Shown here: piece by piece, positions 36,715-45,131 of the stretch
Layout: every line of letters begins with the position of its first letter
How positions within the stretch are numbered: the stretch's first letter is position 1
Assembly: GCF_001735805.1 (NCBI RefSeq)
Contig: NZ_CP017248.1
Span: 3,844,001 to 3,908,000, forward strand
Source of the DNA: Streptomyces fodineus
Lineage (GTDB): Bacteria > Actinomycetota > Actinomycetes > Streptomycetales > Streptomycetaceae
Direction: 5' to 3'
DNA: 64,000 nucleotides
Notes under the pieces: generated by a model
The model's database searches: none
What the model was told of the DNA's origin: nothing
What the model saw: the letters and a program-made list of their open reading frames with translations, nothing else
Made by a program: the position numbers and the translations under genes

Positions 36715-37626
36715 ATGTCCGACACGCCCGAGATGCCCGCCCCCCGCGTACGGGAGTTCACCGCGCACAGCATCGGCGGCGGGCTCGCCCTGCTGCTCGG
36801 GCTGCTCGGCCTCGGCGCCACCGCCGCACTGCTGGCCTCCGCCTCGGCCGTCTCCTCCGCCGGCGCCAAGGCGGGGCTCATCGTCACCGGTGTCGTCGTC
36901 TTCCTCGCCGCGATCATCTCGCTGCGCGGCCTGAACACCGTCGCGCCCGGCGAGGCCCGGGTCGTCCAGCTCTTCGGGCGCTACCGGGGCACGATCCGGC
37001 AGGACGGCCTGCGCTGGGTGAACCCCTTCACCTCACGGACCCGTATCTCCACCCGGGTGCGCAACCACGAGACGGCCGTACTGAAGGTCAACGACGCCTA
37101 CGGCAACCCGATCGAGCTGGCCGCGGTCGTGGTCTGGAAGGTCCAGGACACCGCGCAGGCCACGTTCGAGGTGGACGACTTCGCGGAGTTCGTCGCCACG
37201 CAGACCGAGACGGCCGTACGGCACATAGCGATCGAGTACCCCTACGACGCCCACGACGAGGACGGTCTGTCGCTGCGCGGCAACGCCGAGGAGATCACCG
37301 AGAAGCTGGCCGTCGAGCTCCAAGTGCGGGTGGAGGCGGCCGGAGTCGAGATCATCGAGTCCCGCTTCACGCATCTCGCATACGCTCCCGAGATCGCCTC
37401 GGCGATGCTCCAGCGGCAGCAGGCCGGTGCGGTCGTGGCCGCGCGGCGGCAGATCGTGGACGGCGCGGTCGGCATGGTCGAGGCGGCGCTCGGCCGGATC
37501 GCGGAGGCGGACATCGTGGAACTGGACGAGGAGCGGAAGGCGGCGATGGTGTCCAACCTGATGGTCGTACTGTGCGGGGACCGGGCCCCGCAGCCGGTCC
37601 TGAACACCGGGACCCTCTACCAGTGA
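36715..37626 (+). CDS. SPFH/band 7 (stomatin-like) membrane protein
   Basis: A 303-residue protein. Two hydrophobic segments (about 21-46 and 52-69) are followed by the SPFH domain: NTVAPGEARVVQLFGRYRGT, GLRWVNPF, VRNHETAVLKVNDAYGNPI, AVVVWKVQDTAQATFEV. The C-terminal coiled region (AEITEKLAVELQ to LQRQQAGAVVAARRQIVDG) is typical of flotillin/stomatin assembly domains. Such proteins form membrane microdomain scaffolds. Its stop overlaps the GTG of the next small gene (GTGA). Confidence 0.9.
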   Translation: MSDTPEMPAPRVREFTAHSIGGGLALLLGLLGLGATAALLASASAVSSAGAKAGLIVTGVVVFLAAIISLRGLNTVAPGEARVVQLFGRYRGTIRQDGLRWVNPFTSRTRISTRVRNHETAVLKVNDAYGNPIELAAVVVWKVQDTAQATFEVDDFAEFVATQTETAVRHIAIEYPYDAHDEDGLSLRGNAEEITEKLAVELQVRVEAAGVEIIESRFTHLAYAPEIASAMLQRQQAGAVVAARRQIVDGAVGMVEAALGRIAEADIVELDEERKAAMVSNLMVVLCGDRAPQPVLNTGTLYQ

Positions 37627-37859
37627 CGGACCCCTCCGAGACTCCGAAGCGACGGCCGCAGCAGCAGCGCAAGCAGGTGCTGCTGCGGCTGGACCCGTCG
37701 GTGTACGAGGCGCTGGCCCGCTGGGCCGGGGACGAGTTGCGGTCGGCCAACGCGCAGATCGAGTTCCTGCTGCGCAAGGCACTGGCGGACGCCGGGCGGC
37801 TGCCGAAGGAGACGGGACCGCTGCCGCGGCGAGGCCGGCCACCTGTTTCGGAACCGTGA
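37623..37859 (+). CDS. Small Arc/ribbon-helix-helix-like protein
   Basis: A 78-residue basic protein. RKQVLLRLDPSVYEALARWAGDE followed by RSANAQIEFLLRKALADAG is the ribbon-helix-helix pattern: a short DNA-contacting strand, then two helices, as in Arc and many antitoxins. It could repress its own operon via the palindrome 950 bp upstream, or link the SPFH protein to gene control. No toxin gene follows, so it is not an obvious toxin-antitoxin pair. Translation is coupled to the SPFH gene by GTGA overlap. Confidence 0.8.
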   Translation: MTDPSETPKRRPQQQRKQVLLRLDPSVYEALARWAGDELRSANAQIEFLLRKALADAGRLPKETGPLPRRGRPPVSEP

Positions 37860-37911
37860 CAATCGGCTCCCACCTGCACCGCCCTACAGCACGCCATGAT
37901 CCCCACACTCC

Positions 37912-37934
37912 GTGTATACATGCCGCGTATACAC
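37912..37934. promoter_or_regulatory. PadR operator candidate
   Basis: GTGTATAC and GTATACAC form a perfect inverted repeat with a 7-nt spacer, 20 bp upstream of the padR-like start. A TAGAGT -10 box (37941-37946) follows and ends 7 bp before the ATG, so transcription would start at or next to the ATG (leaderless) and a bound dimer would block the promoter. PadR proteins bind such symmetrical sites and usually repress themselves. Confidence 0.7.
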
Positions 37935-37953
37935 CATGTGTAGAGTGCTTGGC

Positions 37954-38478
37954 ATGTCCATCGGTCACACCCTCCTGGGACTCCTGGAGTCCGGCCCGCG
38001 GCACGGTTACGACCTGAAGCGGGCCTTCGACGAGAAGTTCGGTCACGACCGGCCACTGCACTACGGCCAGGTCTACTCCACGATGTCCCGGCTGCTGAAG
38101 CACGGCCTCGTGGAGGTCGACGGCATCGAGGCGGGCGGCGGCCCCGAGCGGAAGCGGTACGCCATCACCGCCGCCGGCATCACCGACGTCGAGCACTGGC
38201 TCGGCACCCCGGAGAAGCCGGAGGAGTACCTGCAGTCGACCCTGTACACCAAGGTCGTCCTGGCCCTCCTCACCCACCGCGACGCCTCCGTCGTCCTCGA
38301 CGCCCAGCGCTCCGAGCACCTGCGCAGCATGCGGATCCTGACCGACCGCAAGCGCAAGGGCGACCTCGCGGACCAGCTGATCTGCGACCACGCGCTGTTC
38401 CACCTCGAGGCCGACCTGCGCTGGCTGGAACTGACCGCCGCGCGCCTCGACAAGCTCAGGGCGGCGGTGGCCGCATGA
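37954..38478 (+). CDS. PadR-family transcriptional regulator
   Basis: A 174-residue repressor-type protein with the winged-helix PadR domain (LLGLLESGPRHGYDLKRAF, GQVYSTMSRLLKHGLVEVD, RKRYAITAAG) and a C-terminal helical dimerisation region (Vir-like). The ATG at 37954 gives the standard MSIGHTLLGLLE start; a longer in-frame start at 37912 would fall in the operator. Its stop overlaps the ABC ATPase ATG. It probably controls this exporter in response to the exported compound. Confidence 0.92.
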   Translation: MSIGHTLLGLLESGPRHGYDLKRAFDEKFGHDRPLHYGQVYSTMSRLLKHGLVEVDGIEAGGGPERKRYAITAAGITDVEHWLGTPEKPEEYLQSTLYTKVVLALLTHRDASVVLDAQRSEHLRSMRILTDRKRKGDLADQLICDHALFHLEADLRWLELTAARLDKLRAAVAA

Positions 38479-39173
38479 CCAGCGTTCCTCCTCCTCCCGG
38501 CTCCCTGCTCGTCGCCGAGGACCTGCGCAAGGCCTACGGCCCCACGGTCGCGCTCGACGGCGCCCAGTTCTCCATCCACCCCGGCGAGGTCGTCGCCGTG
38601 ATGGGCCCCTCCGGCTCCGGCAAGTCGACGCTGCTGCACTGCCTCGCCGGCATCGTGCCGCCCGACTCCGGGTCCATCACCTACGACGGCCGGGAACTGG
38701 CCGGCATGAGCGACACCGAACGCAGCGCGCTCAGACGGTCCGAGTTCGGGTTCGTCTTCCAGTTCGGCCAGCTGGTGCCCGAGTTGACCTGCGTGGAGAA
38801 CGTGGCCCTGCCGCTGCGGCTGAACGGCACCCCCCGCAAGCAGGCCGAGCGGGCCGCGCTCACCTGGATGGAACGCCTGGAGGTGGACGACCTCGGCGGC
38901 AAGCGGCCCGGCGAGGTCTCCGGCGGCCAGGGGCAGCGCGTCGCGGTGGCGCGGGCGCTGGTCACCGGGCCCCGGGTGGTGTTCGCCGACGAGCCGACCG
39001 GCGCGCTCGACTCCCTCAACGGCGAGCGTGTGATGGAGCTGCTGACCGACGCGGCCCGCTCCACCAACGCCGCCGTCGTCCTCGTCACGCATGAGGCCCG
39101 GGTGGCCGCCTACTCCGACCGCGAGATCGTCGTACGCGACGGCAAGTCACGGGACATGGAGCGCGCCATATGA
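38475..39173 (+). CDS. ABC transporter ATP-binding protein (MacB/LolD type)
   Basis: A 232-residue ATPase. Walker A is GPSGSGKST, the Q-loop FQFGQLVPELT, the ABC signature is VSGGQGQRVAVARAL and Walker B VVFADEPTGALDS, with the H-loop in LVTHEARVA. It powers the FtsX-like permease encoded next. ATGA overlaps on both sides make padR, ATPase and permease one translationally coupled operon. Confidence 0.95.
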   Translation: MTSVPPPPGSLLVAEDLRKAYGPTVALDGAQFSIHPGEVVAVMGPSGSGKSTLLHCLAGIVPPDSGSITYDGRELAGMSDTERSALRRSEFGFVFQFGQLVPELTCVENVALPLRLNGTPRKQAERAALTWMERLEVDDLGGKRPGEVSGGQGQRVAVARALVTGPRVVFADEPTGALDSLNGERVMELLTDAARSTNAAVVLVTHEARVAAYSDREIVVRDGKSRDMERAI

Positions 39174-41512
39174 GTGCCCGCCAGTGGTCCAGGGACCTCG
39201 GCATGGGCGTGAGGTTCGCCTTCACCGGCGGGCGCGAGGGCTGGATCCGGATGCTGCTGACGGCGGTCGGCGTCGGTCTCGGCGTCGCGCTGCTGCTGCT
39301 GACGACCGCGATCCCGAACGCGCTGGCGGTACGGGACCAGCGCAACCAGGACCGCTTGGACTACACCTACGGCCCGCACCGGGCGAAGGCCGCGAACACC
39401 CTGGTGATCTCCGACACCGACAGCACCTTCCGCGGCAGCGACGTGCGCGGCCGGCTGGTGGAGCCCGAAGGGCCGCGGGCACCGCTCGCTCCGGGCCTCA
39501 CGAAGTACCCGGCGCCCGGCGAGATGGTCGTCTCCCCCGCACTGAAGGACCTCCTCGGCTCGGCGGACGGCAAGCTGCTGCGCGAGCGGCTGCCGTACCG
39601 GATCACCGGGACGATCGCCGAGCCCGGACTCGTCGGCTCGCACGAACTCGCCTACTACGCCGGGGCGAAGGACCTCGCCCCGCGCTTCGACGGCTGGCGG
39701 ACGGCCCGGATCGACCACTTCGGTCCGCCGAAGGCCTCACCGGTGAACAAGGCCGACCCGGTACTGATCCTGCTGGTGCTGGTCGTCTTCGTGGTGCTGC
39801 TGATGCCGGTCGCCGTGTTCATCGCCACGGCCGTACGGTTCGGCGGCGAGCGGCGCGACCGCAGGCTGGCCGCGCTGCGGCTGGTGGGCTCCGACAGCCG
39901 GATGACCCGGCGGATCGCGGCCGGCGAGGCACTCGCGGGCTCGCTGCTCGGGCTGGTCTTCGGCACCGTCTTCTTCCTGCTCGGCCGGCAGCTCGCGGGC
40001 TCGGTCGAGATCGTGGGCATCAGCGTCTTCCCCAGCTATCTCGATCCCTCCCCGGCACTGGCCGCCCTGGTCGCTCTCGCCGTTCCGGCGGCGGCGGTGC
40101 TGGTCACGCTGTTCGCGCTGCGCCGGGTGGTCATCGAGCCGCTGGGCGTGGTCCGTACGGCCAAGCCCACCCGCCGCCGGCTGTGGTGGCGGCTGCTGCT
40201 GCCGCTGGGCGGCCTTGCCTGCCTCGCGCCGATGATGGGACAGGGCCGGAACAACGGCACCTTCAACGAGTACCTGGTGATCGGCGGCGTCCTGCTGCTG
40301 CTCGTCGGTGTCACCGCGCTGCTGCCATGGGTCGTCGAGGCGGTCGTGGCCCGGCTCGGAAGCGGCGGGCTGTCCTGGCAACTGGCCGTCCGGCGGCTGC
40401 AGTTGAGCAGCGGCTCGGCGGCCCGCCTGGTCAACGGCATCGCGGTCGCGGTGGCCGGGGCGATCGCGCTGCAGATGCTGTTCGCGGGGGTCCAGGACGA
40501 CTACACCAAGTACACCGCGCAGAACACCGACCGGGTGCAGATGCAGGTCAACCTGTCACGGGGGCTGCCCTTCCTCCCGGCCGCCCAGCAGTTCGCCGCG
40601 ACCAAGGGCGTACGGAAGGCCACCTCGGTTGGCAGCACCGAGCTGGGCGACGGGCGCTGGAGCTCCGACAAGGGGCCGGCGAACACCGTCGGTCTCACCG
40701 TGGGCACCTGTGCCACGCTGCGGGAGATGGCCGACCTGCCGAGCTGCCGCGACGGCGACGTCTTCGCGGTGACCGGCGCAGACCGGGACGCCGACGTGGC
40801 GAAGCTCGCCCGGCCCGGCCGCACCCTCCATCTCGACGCGAGCGACGGCGCGGGCAACGGCCCGGACGTCGTGTGGACCGTGCCCGGCAACCTGAAGCGG
40901 GGCCGCGCGCTCATCGGTCCGGCCGGCTTCAAGGAGAGCGGTGTGCTGATGACCCCGGCCGCCGTGTCCCACCGGATGAGCGCCACGCTGACCGGATCGG
41001 TGTACCTCGCGCTGGACGAGTCGCTGCCGGACGCGCACGAATACGTCCGCAACACCGCGGCGCGGATCGACCCGCTGGCAAACGCGATGGTGTGGTCGTC
41101 CTCCGAGCGCTCGAAGCAGTTCACCTCCATCCGCACCGGTACGTCCGCCGGCGCCGTCTGTGTGCTGGCGCTGATCGGCGCGAGTCTGCTGGTGTCCCAG
41201 CTGGAGCAGTTGCGCGAGCGGCGCAAGCTGCTGTCGTCGCTGGTCGCCTTCGGCACCCGGCGGCGCACGCTGGGCCTGTCGGTGCTGTGGCAGACGGCGA
41301 TCCCCATCACCCTCGGCCTGCTGCTCGCCTCGACCGTCGGACTGACGCTGGGCGCGGTGCTGCTGAAGATGGTGGGCGCGACGGTGGGCGTGGACTGGCC
41401 GAGCATGCTGTCGATGACCGGCGCCGGCGCGGCGGTCGTCCTCACCGTCACGCTGCTGAGCCTGCCGCCGCTGCTGCGGATGATGCGGCCGGAGGGCCTG
41501 CGCACGGAGTAG
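39170..41512 (+). CDS. ABC transporter permease, FtsX/MacB family
   Basis: A 780-residue membrane protein with the architecture of large FtsX-type permeases: an N-terminal helix (about 25-45), an extracytoplasmic domain, three helices with the conserved RRDRRLAALRLVGSDSRM cytoplasmic loop, a middle helical group, a second extracytoplasmic domain and a C-terminal helix group (LERRKLLSSLVAFGTRR loop). These transporters usually export antibiotics or lipids or act as resistance sensors. Under PadR control by position. Confidence 0.92.
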   Translation: MSARQWSRDLGMGVRFAFTGGREGWIRMLLTAVGVGLGVALLLLTTAIPNALAVRDQRNQDRLDYTYGPHRAKAANTLVISDTDSTFRGSDVRGRLVEPEGPRAPLAPGLTKYPAPGEMVVSPALKDLLGSADGKLLRERLPYRITGTIAEPGLVGSHELAYYAGAKDLAPRFDGWRTARIDHFGPPKASPVNKADPVLILLVLVVFVVLLMPVAVFIATAVRFGGERRDRRLAALRLVGSDSRMTRRIAAGEALAGSLLGLVFGTVFFLLGRQLAGSVEIVGISVFPSYLDPSPALAALVALAVPAAAVLVTLFALRRVVIEPLGVVRTAKPTRRRLWWRLLLPLGGLACLAPMMGQGRNNGTFNEYLVIGGVLLLLVGVTALLPWVVEAVVARLGSGGLSWQLAVRRLQLSSGSAARLVNGIAVAVAGAIALQMLFAGVQDDYTKYTAQNTDRVQMQVNLSRGLPFLPAAQQFAATKGVRKATSVGSTELGDGRWSSDKGPANTVGLTVGTCATLREMADLPSCRDGDVFAVTGADRDADVAKLARPGRTLHLDASDGAGNGPDVVWTVPGNLKRGRALIGPAGFKESGVLMTPAAVSHRMSATLTGSVYLALDESLPDAHEYVRNTAARIDPLANAMVWSSSERSKQFTSIRTGTSAGAVCVLALIGASLLVSQLEQLRERRKLLSSLVAFGTRRRTLGLSVLWQTAIPITLGLLLASTVGLTLGAVLLKMVGATVGVDWPSMLSMTGAGAAVVLTVTLLSLPPLLRMMRPEGLRTE

Positions 41513-41576
41513 CGGCGCGCAGCAGGAGCGCGGTGCGCCGTGGGCCCCTCCCGCCCGGGGGCCCACGGCCGCATCC

Positions 41577-42002
41577 TCACAGGCTGTGTTCCCGCACCAC
41601 CCTCCGCGCCTGCGCGAACAGCATGCCGACGTTCACCGACTTACGGCAGACGACGACGGCGACGACGTCCTGCTGCTCGTTCATCCGCAGGAACAGGTGG
41701 GTGAGGTTGTCGCTGTTGACGAGGATCTCCTGGAAGAAGTGGGTGTCGTCGCTGACGCCGCGGCGCTCCTTGAAGACGTCCTCGATCATCACGACCGTAC
41801 GCCCCTGGAACAGGTCGAGGGTCGCGCCCGCCAGCAGGTCCAGGACCTCCGGCGGGTGGTTGTCGACGGTCTCGTACGACAGCAGCATCCCGGTGGCCAT
41901 GTCGACCACGCCGGCCGCGACACAGTCGGGCGTCTCGGCCCGCAGTGACTTGACCAGACTCATCACCTGGTCGGAGAAACCCGTCATACGCTTCGTGGCC
42001 AT
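41577..42002 (-). CDS. Roadblock/LC7-like protein
   Basis: A 141-residue protein; PDCVAAGVVDMATGMLLSYET and LFLRMNEQQDVVAVVVCRKSVNVGM fit the roadblock/LC7 alpha-beta fold seen in MglB and CvnB, which act as partners of small GTPases. It forms a set with the roadblock gene 3 bp upstream and the DUF4388-like gene. No GTPase gene is adjacent. Confidence 0.8.
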   Translation of the reverse strand: MATKRMTGFSDQVMSLVKSLRAETPDCVAAGVVDMATGMLLSYETVDNHPPEVLDLLAGATLDLFQGRTVVMIEDVFKERRGVSDDTHFFQEILVNSDNLTHLFLRMNEQQDVVAVVVCRKSVNVGMLFAQARRVVREHSL

Positions 42003-42005
42003 CCG

Positions 42006-42392
42006 TCACACCCCCTCAGGCGTCTTCTCGGTGAGGATCGATCCGATGCGGTCGAGGGCCGGGTGGGTCGCCCGGTGCAGGCGGTTCACGTCCATCCCCT
42101 CGTCCCCGAGGACCACCATCAGCGCGGTGTCGCCGACGGCGTAGAAGGCGACGCAGCCATGGCTGCCGTACGTCACCGTCTGGCGCAGCGCTCCGCGCGA
42201 TGTGGCGGTGGCGGTGCGGCGCGCCAGGCCCAGGCCCGCAGCCGCGAGCGCGGCGAGCCCCTCCGGGTCGATCGACTCCGCGGTGTCGGCCGCGATGAGC
42301 ATGCCGTCGGCCGCCGCGAGGGCCGTGTCGGTGATCCCGGTCACCTGCTCACGCAGTCCGCGCATCTCCCGCGCGAGGGCTTCGTGATCCAT
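42006..42392 (-). CDS. Roadblock/LC7-domain protein
   Basis: A 128-residue protein with a clearer roadblock pattern: VTGITDTALAAADGMLIAADTAESIDPEGLAALAAAGLGLARR and SHGCVAFYAVGDTALMVVLGDEGMDV, as in conservon CvnB proteins. Probably dimerises with the neighbouring roadblock protein. The gap to the next gene is only 3 bp. Confidence 0.85.
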   Translation of the reverse strand: MDHEALAREMRGLREQVTGITDTALAAADGMLIAADTAESIDPEGLAALAAAGLGLARRTATATSRGALRQTVTYGSHGCVAFYAVGDTALMVVLGDEGMDVNRLHRATHPALDRIGSILTEKTPEGV

Positions 42393-42452
42393 GTACTCAA
42401 CTCCCTTGTTCTGTTGCCGGATCCGACCGCTGCGGCGGTCAACGGGCCCGTG

Positions 42453-43313
42453 TCATTCGGCGGTTCCGTGCCGCAGCCGGAAGAACCCTTTCCAGCCCGC
42501 CCCGCTCGTCGGCGGGACGAGGACTTCGGTGATGCCGCTGGCACCGGGTGCGCGGCGCGGCAGTTCGCAAGGCGCCTCCGGCTCCGGCGCGGACGGCTCG
42601 GGGTGCCGGGGGACCGGCGCCTCGGGCGCCATCAGGAGCGGGGGCTCGGTGAACGGACCGACGCACTCCAGCAGCCCCTCGCCGAGCATCCGCGCGACCT
42701 CCACGGTGACCGTGTAGACCCCGCGGCCGGTGCAAAAGGCCAGGTCACGGGCGGTACGGCGGCCGTCGGCGTGCGCGAGCAGCTCCCGTTGCAGCGGGGT
42801 GCGCGCGTGGTCCGGCGCGGCCCTGGGCAGGGGCCGTTCGCGGTCGGGGCGTACGGGGTACGGCAGCGCGGCCACGGCGGCCGCTTTGCGCACCGCGTCC
42901 TCGAGCAGCCGGGCGGGCCGCTCGCCGACGGCGACCGGGGCGTGCGGCTCGGTGCCGGTGACCCGTTCGAAGGCGTCCACCCGGCCGGCGACGACGGCGA
43001 AGGCCGCGTCCTGCAGCGCCAGCAGGCACACCACCCGGAGCTGGGCGGCCCCCGCGTAGCCGTGCGCGATCAGTCCGGCGACCGGCCAGCGCTCCCCGGT
43101 CGCGCGCACCAGGTCCGTCCACCGCTCCCCGTCGATGCGCTCGGAGCGCAGGAGCAGGGCCTCGGCACCGGGGGCGCCGGGGCTCTCGGCCGCCACGACG
43201 AGTCCGTTCCGCAGATGGAAGGCACCGCCGGGGCTGCCCGGCACCCGCAGCTCCCCCGTGAATCCGTCACGCCCGCACGCGGTCAGCGCGTGCCCGAGCC
43301 CGCCGTGATCCAT
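42453..43313 (-). CDS. DUF4388-like (PATAN) regulator partner
   Basis: A 286-residue protein. The N terminus (LGHALTACGRDGFTGELRV, GAFHLRNGLVVAAESPG) has the short beta-turn pattern of DUF4388/PATAN domains; the middle is helical with LLAHADGRRTARDLAFCTGRGVYTVTVEVARML, which looks like a winged-helix segment; the C terminus is proline-rich. It is first in a three-gene set with two roadblock proteins. The ATG at 43313 has AAGGGGA just upstream; a GTG seven codons earlier is less likely. Confidence 0.65.
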   Translation of the reverse strand: MDHGGLGHALTACGRDGFTGELRVPGSPGGAFHLRNGLVVAAESPGAPGAEALLLRSERIDGERWTDLVRATGERWPVAGLIAHGYAGAAQLRVVCLLALQDAAFAVVAGRVDAFERVTGTEPHAPVAVGERPARLLEDAVRKAAAVAALPYPVRPDRERPLPRAAPDHARTPLQRELLAHADGRRTARDLAFCTGRGVYTVTVEVARMLGEGLLECVGPFTEPPLLMAPEAPVPRHPEPSAPEPEAPCELPRRAPGASGITEVLVPPTSGAGWKGFFRLRHGTAE

Positions 43314-43487
43314 CAGTCCCCTTGTATTTCGCACAGACGCCTGACGCGTCGCACCGAGGGGGTATGTGTATCAGCGGAGCGGCCTGTTTCAGCCGGGGAT
43401 TTCCCACCTGATCCGGACTGACGGAAGTTGGAGTTTCGAGCCGTTGCACATCGCCTTGTTCGACACTCATTTGATCGATTGACGGGC

Positions 43488-44441
43488 TCAGGCGTCCGAT
43501 TCGAGCACCCGCACCGGCAGCGAGCGCAGCGCCCCGCGCAGGGCCGCCGCCAGTTCCTCGTACTCGGCGGACCGGGCCGCTCCCGCCCGCATGGCGAAGG
43601 CGACCCGGCGGCTCGGGGCCGGGTCGGCGAAGTAGCCGGTGAGGAGGTGGCTGCTGCGGGTGGTCTCCAGCTTCAGGGCCGTACGCGGCAGCAGCGTGCA
43701 GCCGAGGCCGCCGGCCACCAGCTGGACCAGGGTCGACAGACCGGCGGCCGTGGTCGTCACCGGCGCGTCCGCGCGGCCCGCCTCCCGGCAGATGTCGAGG
43801 GCCTGGTCGCGCAGGCAGTGACCCTCGTCCAGGAGCAGCAGGTTCAGCTCCTTCAGCGCCTCGCGCGGGATGCCCTCGCGGCCACCGAGCCAGTGGTCGA
43901 GCGGCGTGACGAGCACGAAGTCCTCGTCGAACAGCGGGAGTTCGACGACTCCGGGGACACCGAGCGGCACCGCCAGCAACAGCAGGTCGAGGCGGCCGGA
44001 GCCCAGGCCGTCGATCAGGCTGGCGGTCTGCTCCTCGTGCACCTGGAGGTCGAGGTGCGGGTAGCGCTCGTGGACGAGCCGCAGCACGGCCGGCAGCAGG
44101 TACGGCGCGACCGTCGGGATCACCCCGAGGCGCAGGACGCCCGTGAACGGCGCCCGGACCGCCTCCGCCTCCTCCAGCAGCGTGCCGACCGCGTCCAGCA
44201 CCGCCTTCGCCCGCATCGCGAGTCGCTCACCGGCGGGCGAGAGCAGCACCTTGCGCGTCGTACGCTCGAGGAGGGTCACGCCCAGGATCTCCTCCAGTGC
44301 CGAGACCGCTCCGGACAGGGCGGGCTGGCTCATCCCGATGGCGGCCGCGGCGTCCCGGAAGTGCAGGTGCTCGGCCACGGCGGCGAACGCACGCAGCTGG
44401 GCGAGGCTCGGCTGTCTCCGCTTTCCGTTACTCATGGTCAC
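43488..44441 (-). CDS. oxyR: OxyR-like peroxide-sensing LysR regulator
   Basis: A 317-residue LysR-type regulator with N-terminal helix-turn-helix (LHFRDAAAAIGMSQPALSGAVSALE) and a substrate-binding-like domain. Redox cysteines are in DEGHCLRDQALDICREAG, the OxyR disulfide region. It activates peroxide defence genes; divergent ahpCD is the expected target. The GTG at 44441 has GGAGG 9 bp upstream; the ATG six bases further in is an alternative. Confidence 0.92.
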   Translation of the reverse strand: MTMSNGKRRQPSLAQLRAFAAVAEHLHFRDAAAAIGMSQPALSGAVSALEEILGVTLLERTTRKVLLSPAGERLAMRAKAVLDAVGTLLEEAEAVRAPFTGVLRLGVIPTVAPYLLPAVLRLVHERYPHLDLQVHEEQTASLIDGLGSGRLDLLLLAVPLGVPGVVELPLFDEDFVLVTPLDHWLGGREGIPREALKELNLLLLDEGHCLRDQALDICREAGRADAPVTTTAAGLSTLVQLVAGGLGCTLLPRTALKLETTRSSHLLTGYFADPAPSRRVAFAMRAGAARSAEYEELAAALRGALRSLPVRVLESDA

Positions 44442-44460
44442 TGATAACTACCTCCGATCA
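44442..44460. promoter_or_regulatory. OxyR binding site candidate (TGAT-N11-ATCA)
   Basis: TGAT and ATCA frame 11 nt, the LysR T-N11-A architecture, in the 132-bp space between oxyR and ahpC. It touches the oxyR start, so binding could both repress oxyR and activate ahpCD. The rest of the space (44461-44573) is AT-rich and should hold the ahpC promoter. Confidence 0.55.
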
Positions 44461-44573
44461 ACATGACCGAGTGTAGCTATTTCACTAATCAATGCCCTCT
44501 GTGCCAACATCGACAGCGTCCAACCCATGGGAAACACCCTCAAAAGGGGTGTTCCTCGCTGCAAGGAGAGCGT

Positions 44574-45128
44574 GTGCTCACTGTCGGTGACAAGTTCCCC
44601 GAGTTCGAACTGACCGCCTGCGTCTCGCTGGAGAAGGGCAAGGAGTTCGAGCAGATCCACCACAAGTCCTACGAGGGCAAGTGGCTGGTGGTCTTCGCCT
44701 GGCCCAAGGACTTCACATTCGTGTGCCCGACCGAGATCGCCGCGTTCGGGAAGCTGAACGACGAGTTCGCCGACCGCGACGCCCAGATCCTCGGCTTCTC
44801 CGGTGACTCCGAGTTCGTCCACCACGCCTGGCGCAAGGACCACCCGGACCTGACGGACCTGCCGTTCCCGATGATGGCCGACTCCAAGCACGAGCTGATG
44901 CGCGACCTGGGCATCGAGGGCGAGGACGGCTTCGCGCAGCGCGCCGTCTTCATCGTCGACCCGAACCGCGAGATCCAGTTCACGATGGTGACCGCCGGTT
45001 CCGTGGGCCGTAACCCCAAGGAGGTCCTGCGGGTCCTGGACGCCCTGCAGACCGACGAGCTGTGCCCGTGCAACTGGAGCAAGGGCGAGGACACCCTGGA
45101 CCCGGTCGCGCTGCTGGCCGGTGAGTGA
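44574..45128 (+). CDS. ahpC: Alkyl hydroperoxide reductase AhpC (peroxiredoxin)
   Basis: A 184-residue 2-Cys peroxiredoxin. The peroxidatic Cys is in DFTFVCPTEIAAFGK, the resolving Cys in DELCPCNW near the C terminus. It reduces hydroperoxides, with AhpD providing electrons in actinobacteria. The GTG at 44574 has AAGGAGAG 4-6 bp upstream and gives the family N terminus MLTVGDKFPEF. Three bases separate it from ahpD. Confidence 0.96.
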   Translation: MLTVGDKFPEFELTACVSLEKGKEFEQIHHKSYEGKWLVVFAWPKDFTFVCPTEIAAFGKLNDEFADRDAQILGFSGDSEFVHHAWRKDHPDLTDLPFPMMADSKHELMRDLGIEGEDGFAQRAVFIVDPNREIQFTMVTAGSVGRNPKEVLRVLDALQTDELCPCNWSKGEDTLDPVALLAGE

Positions 45129-45131
45129 CCC

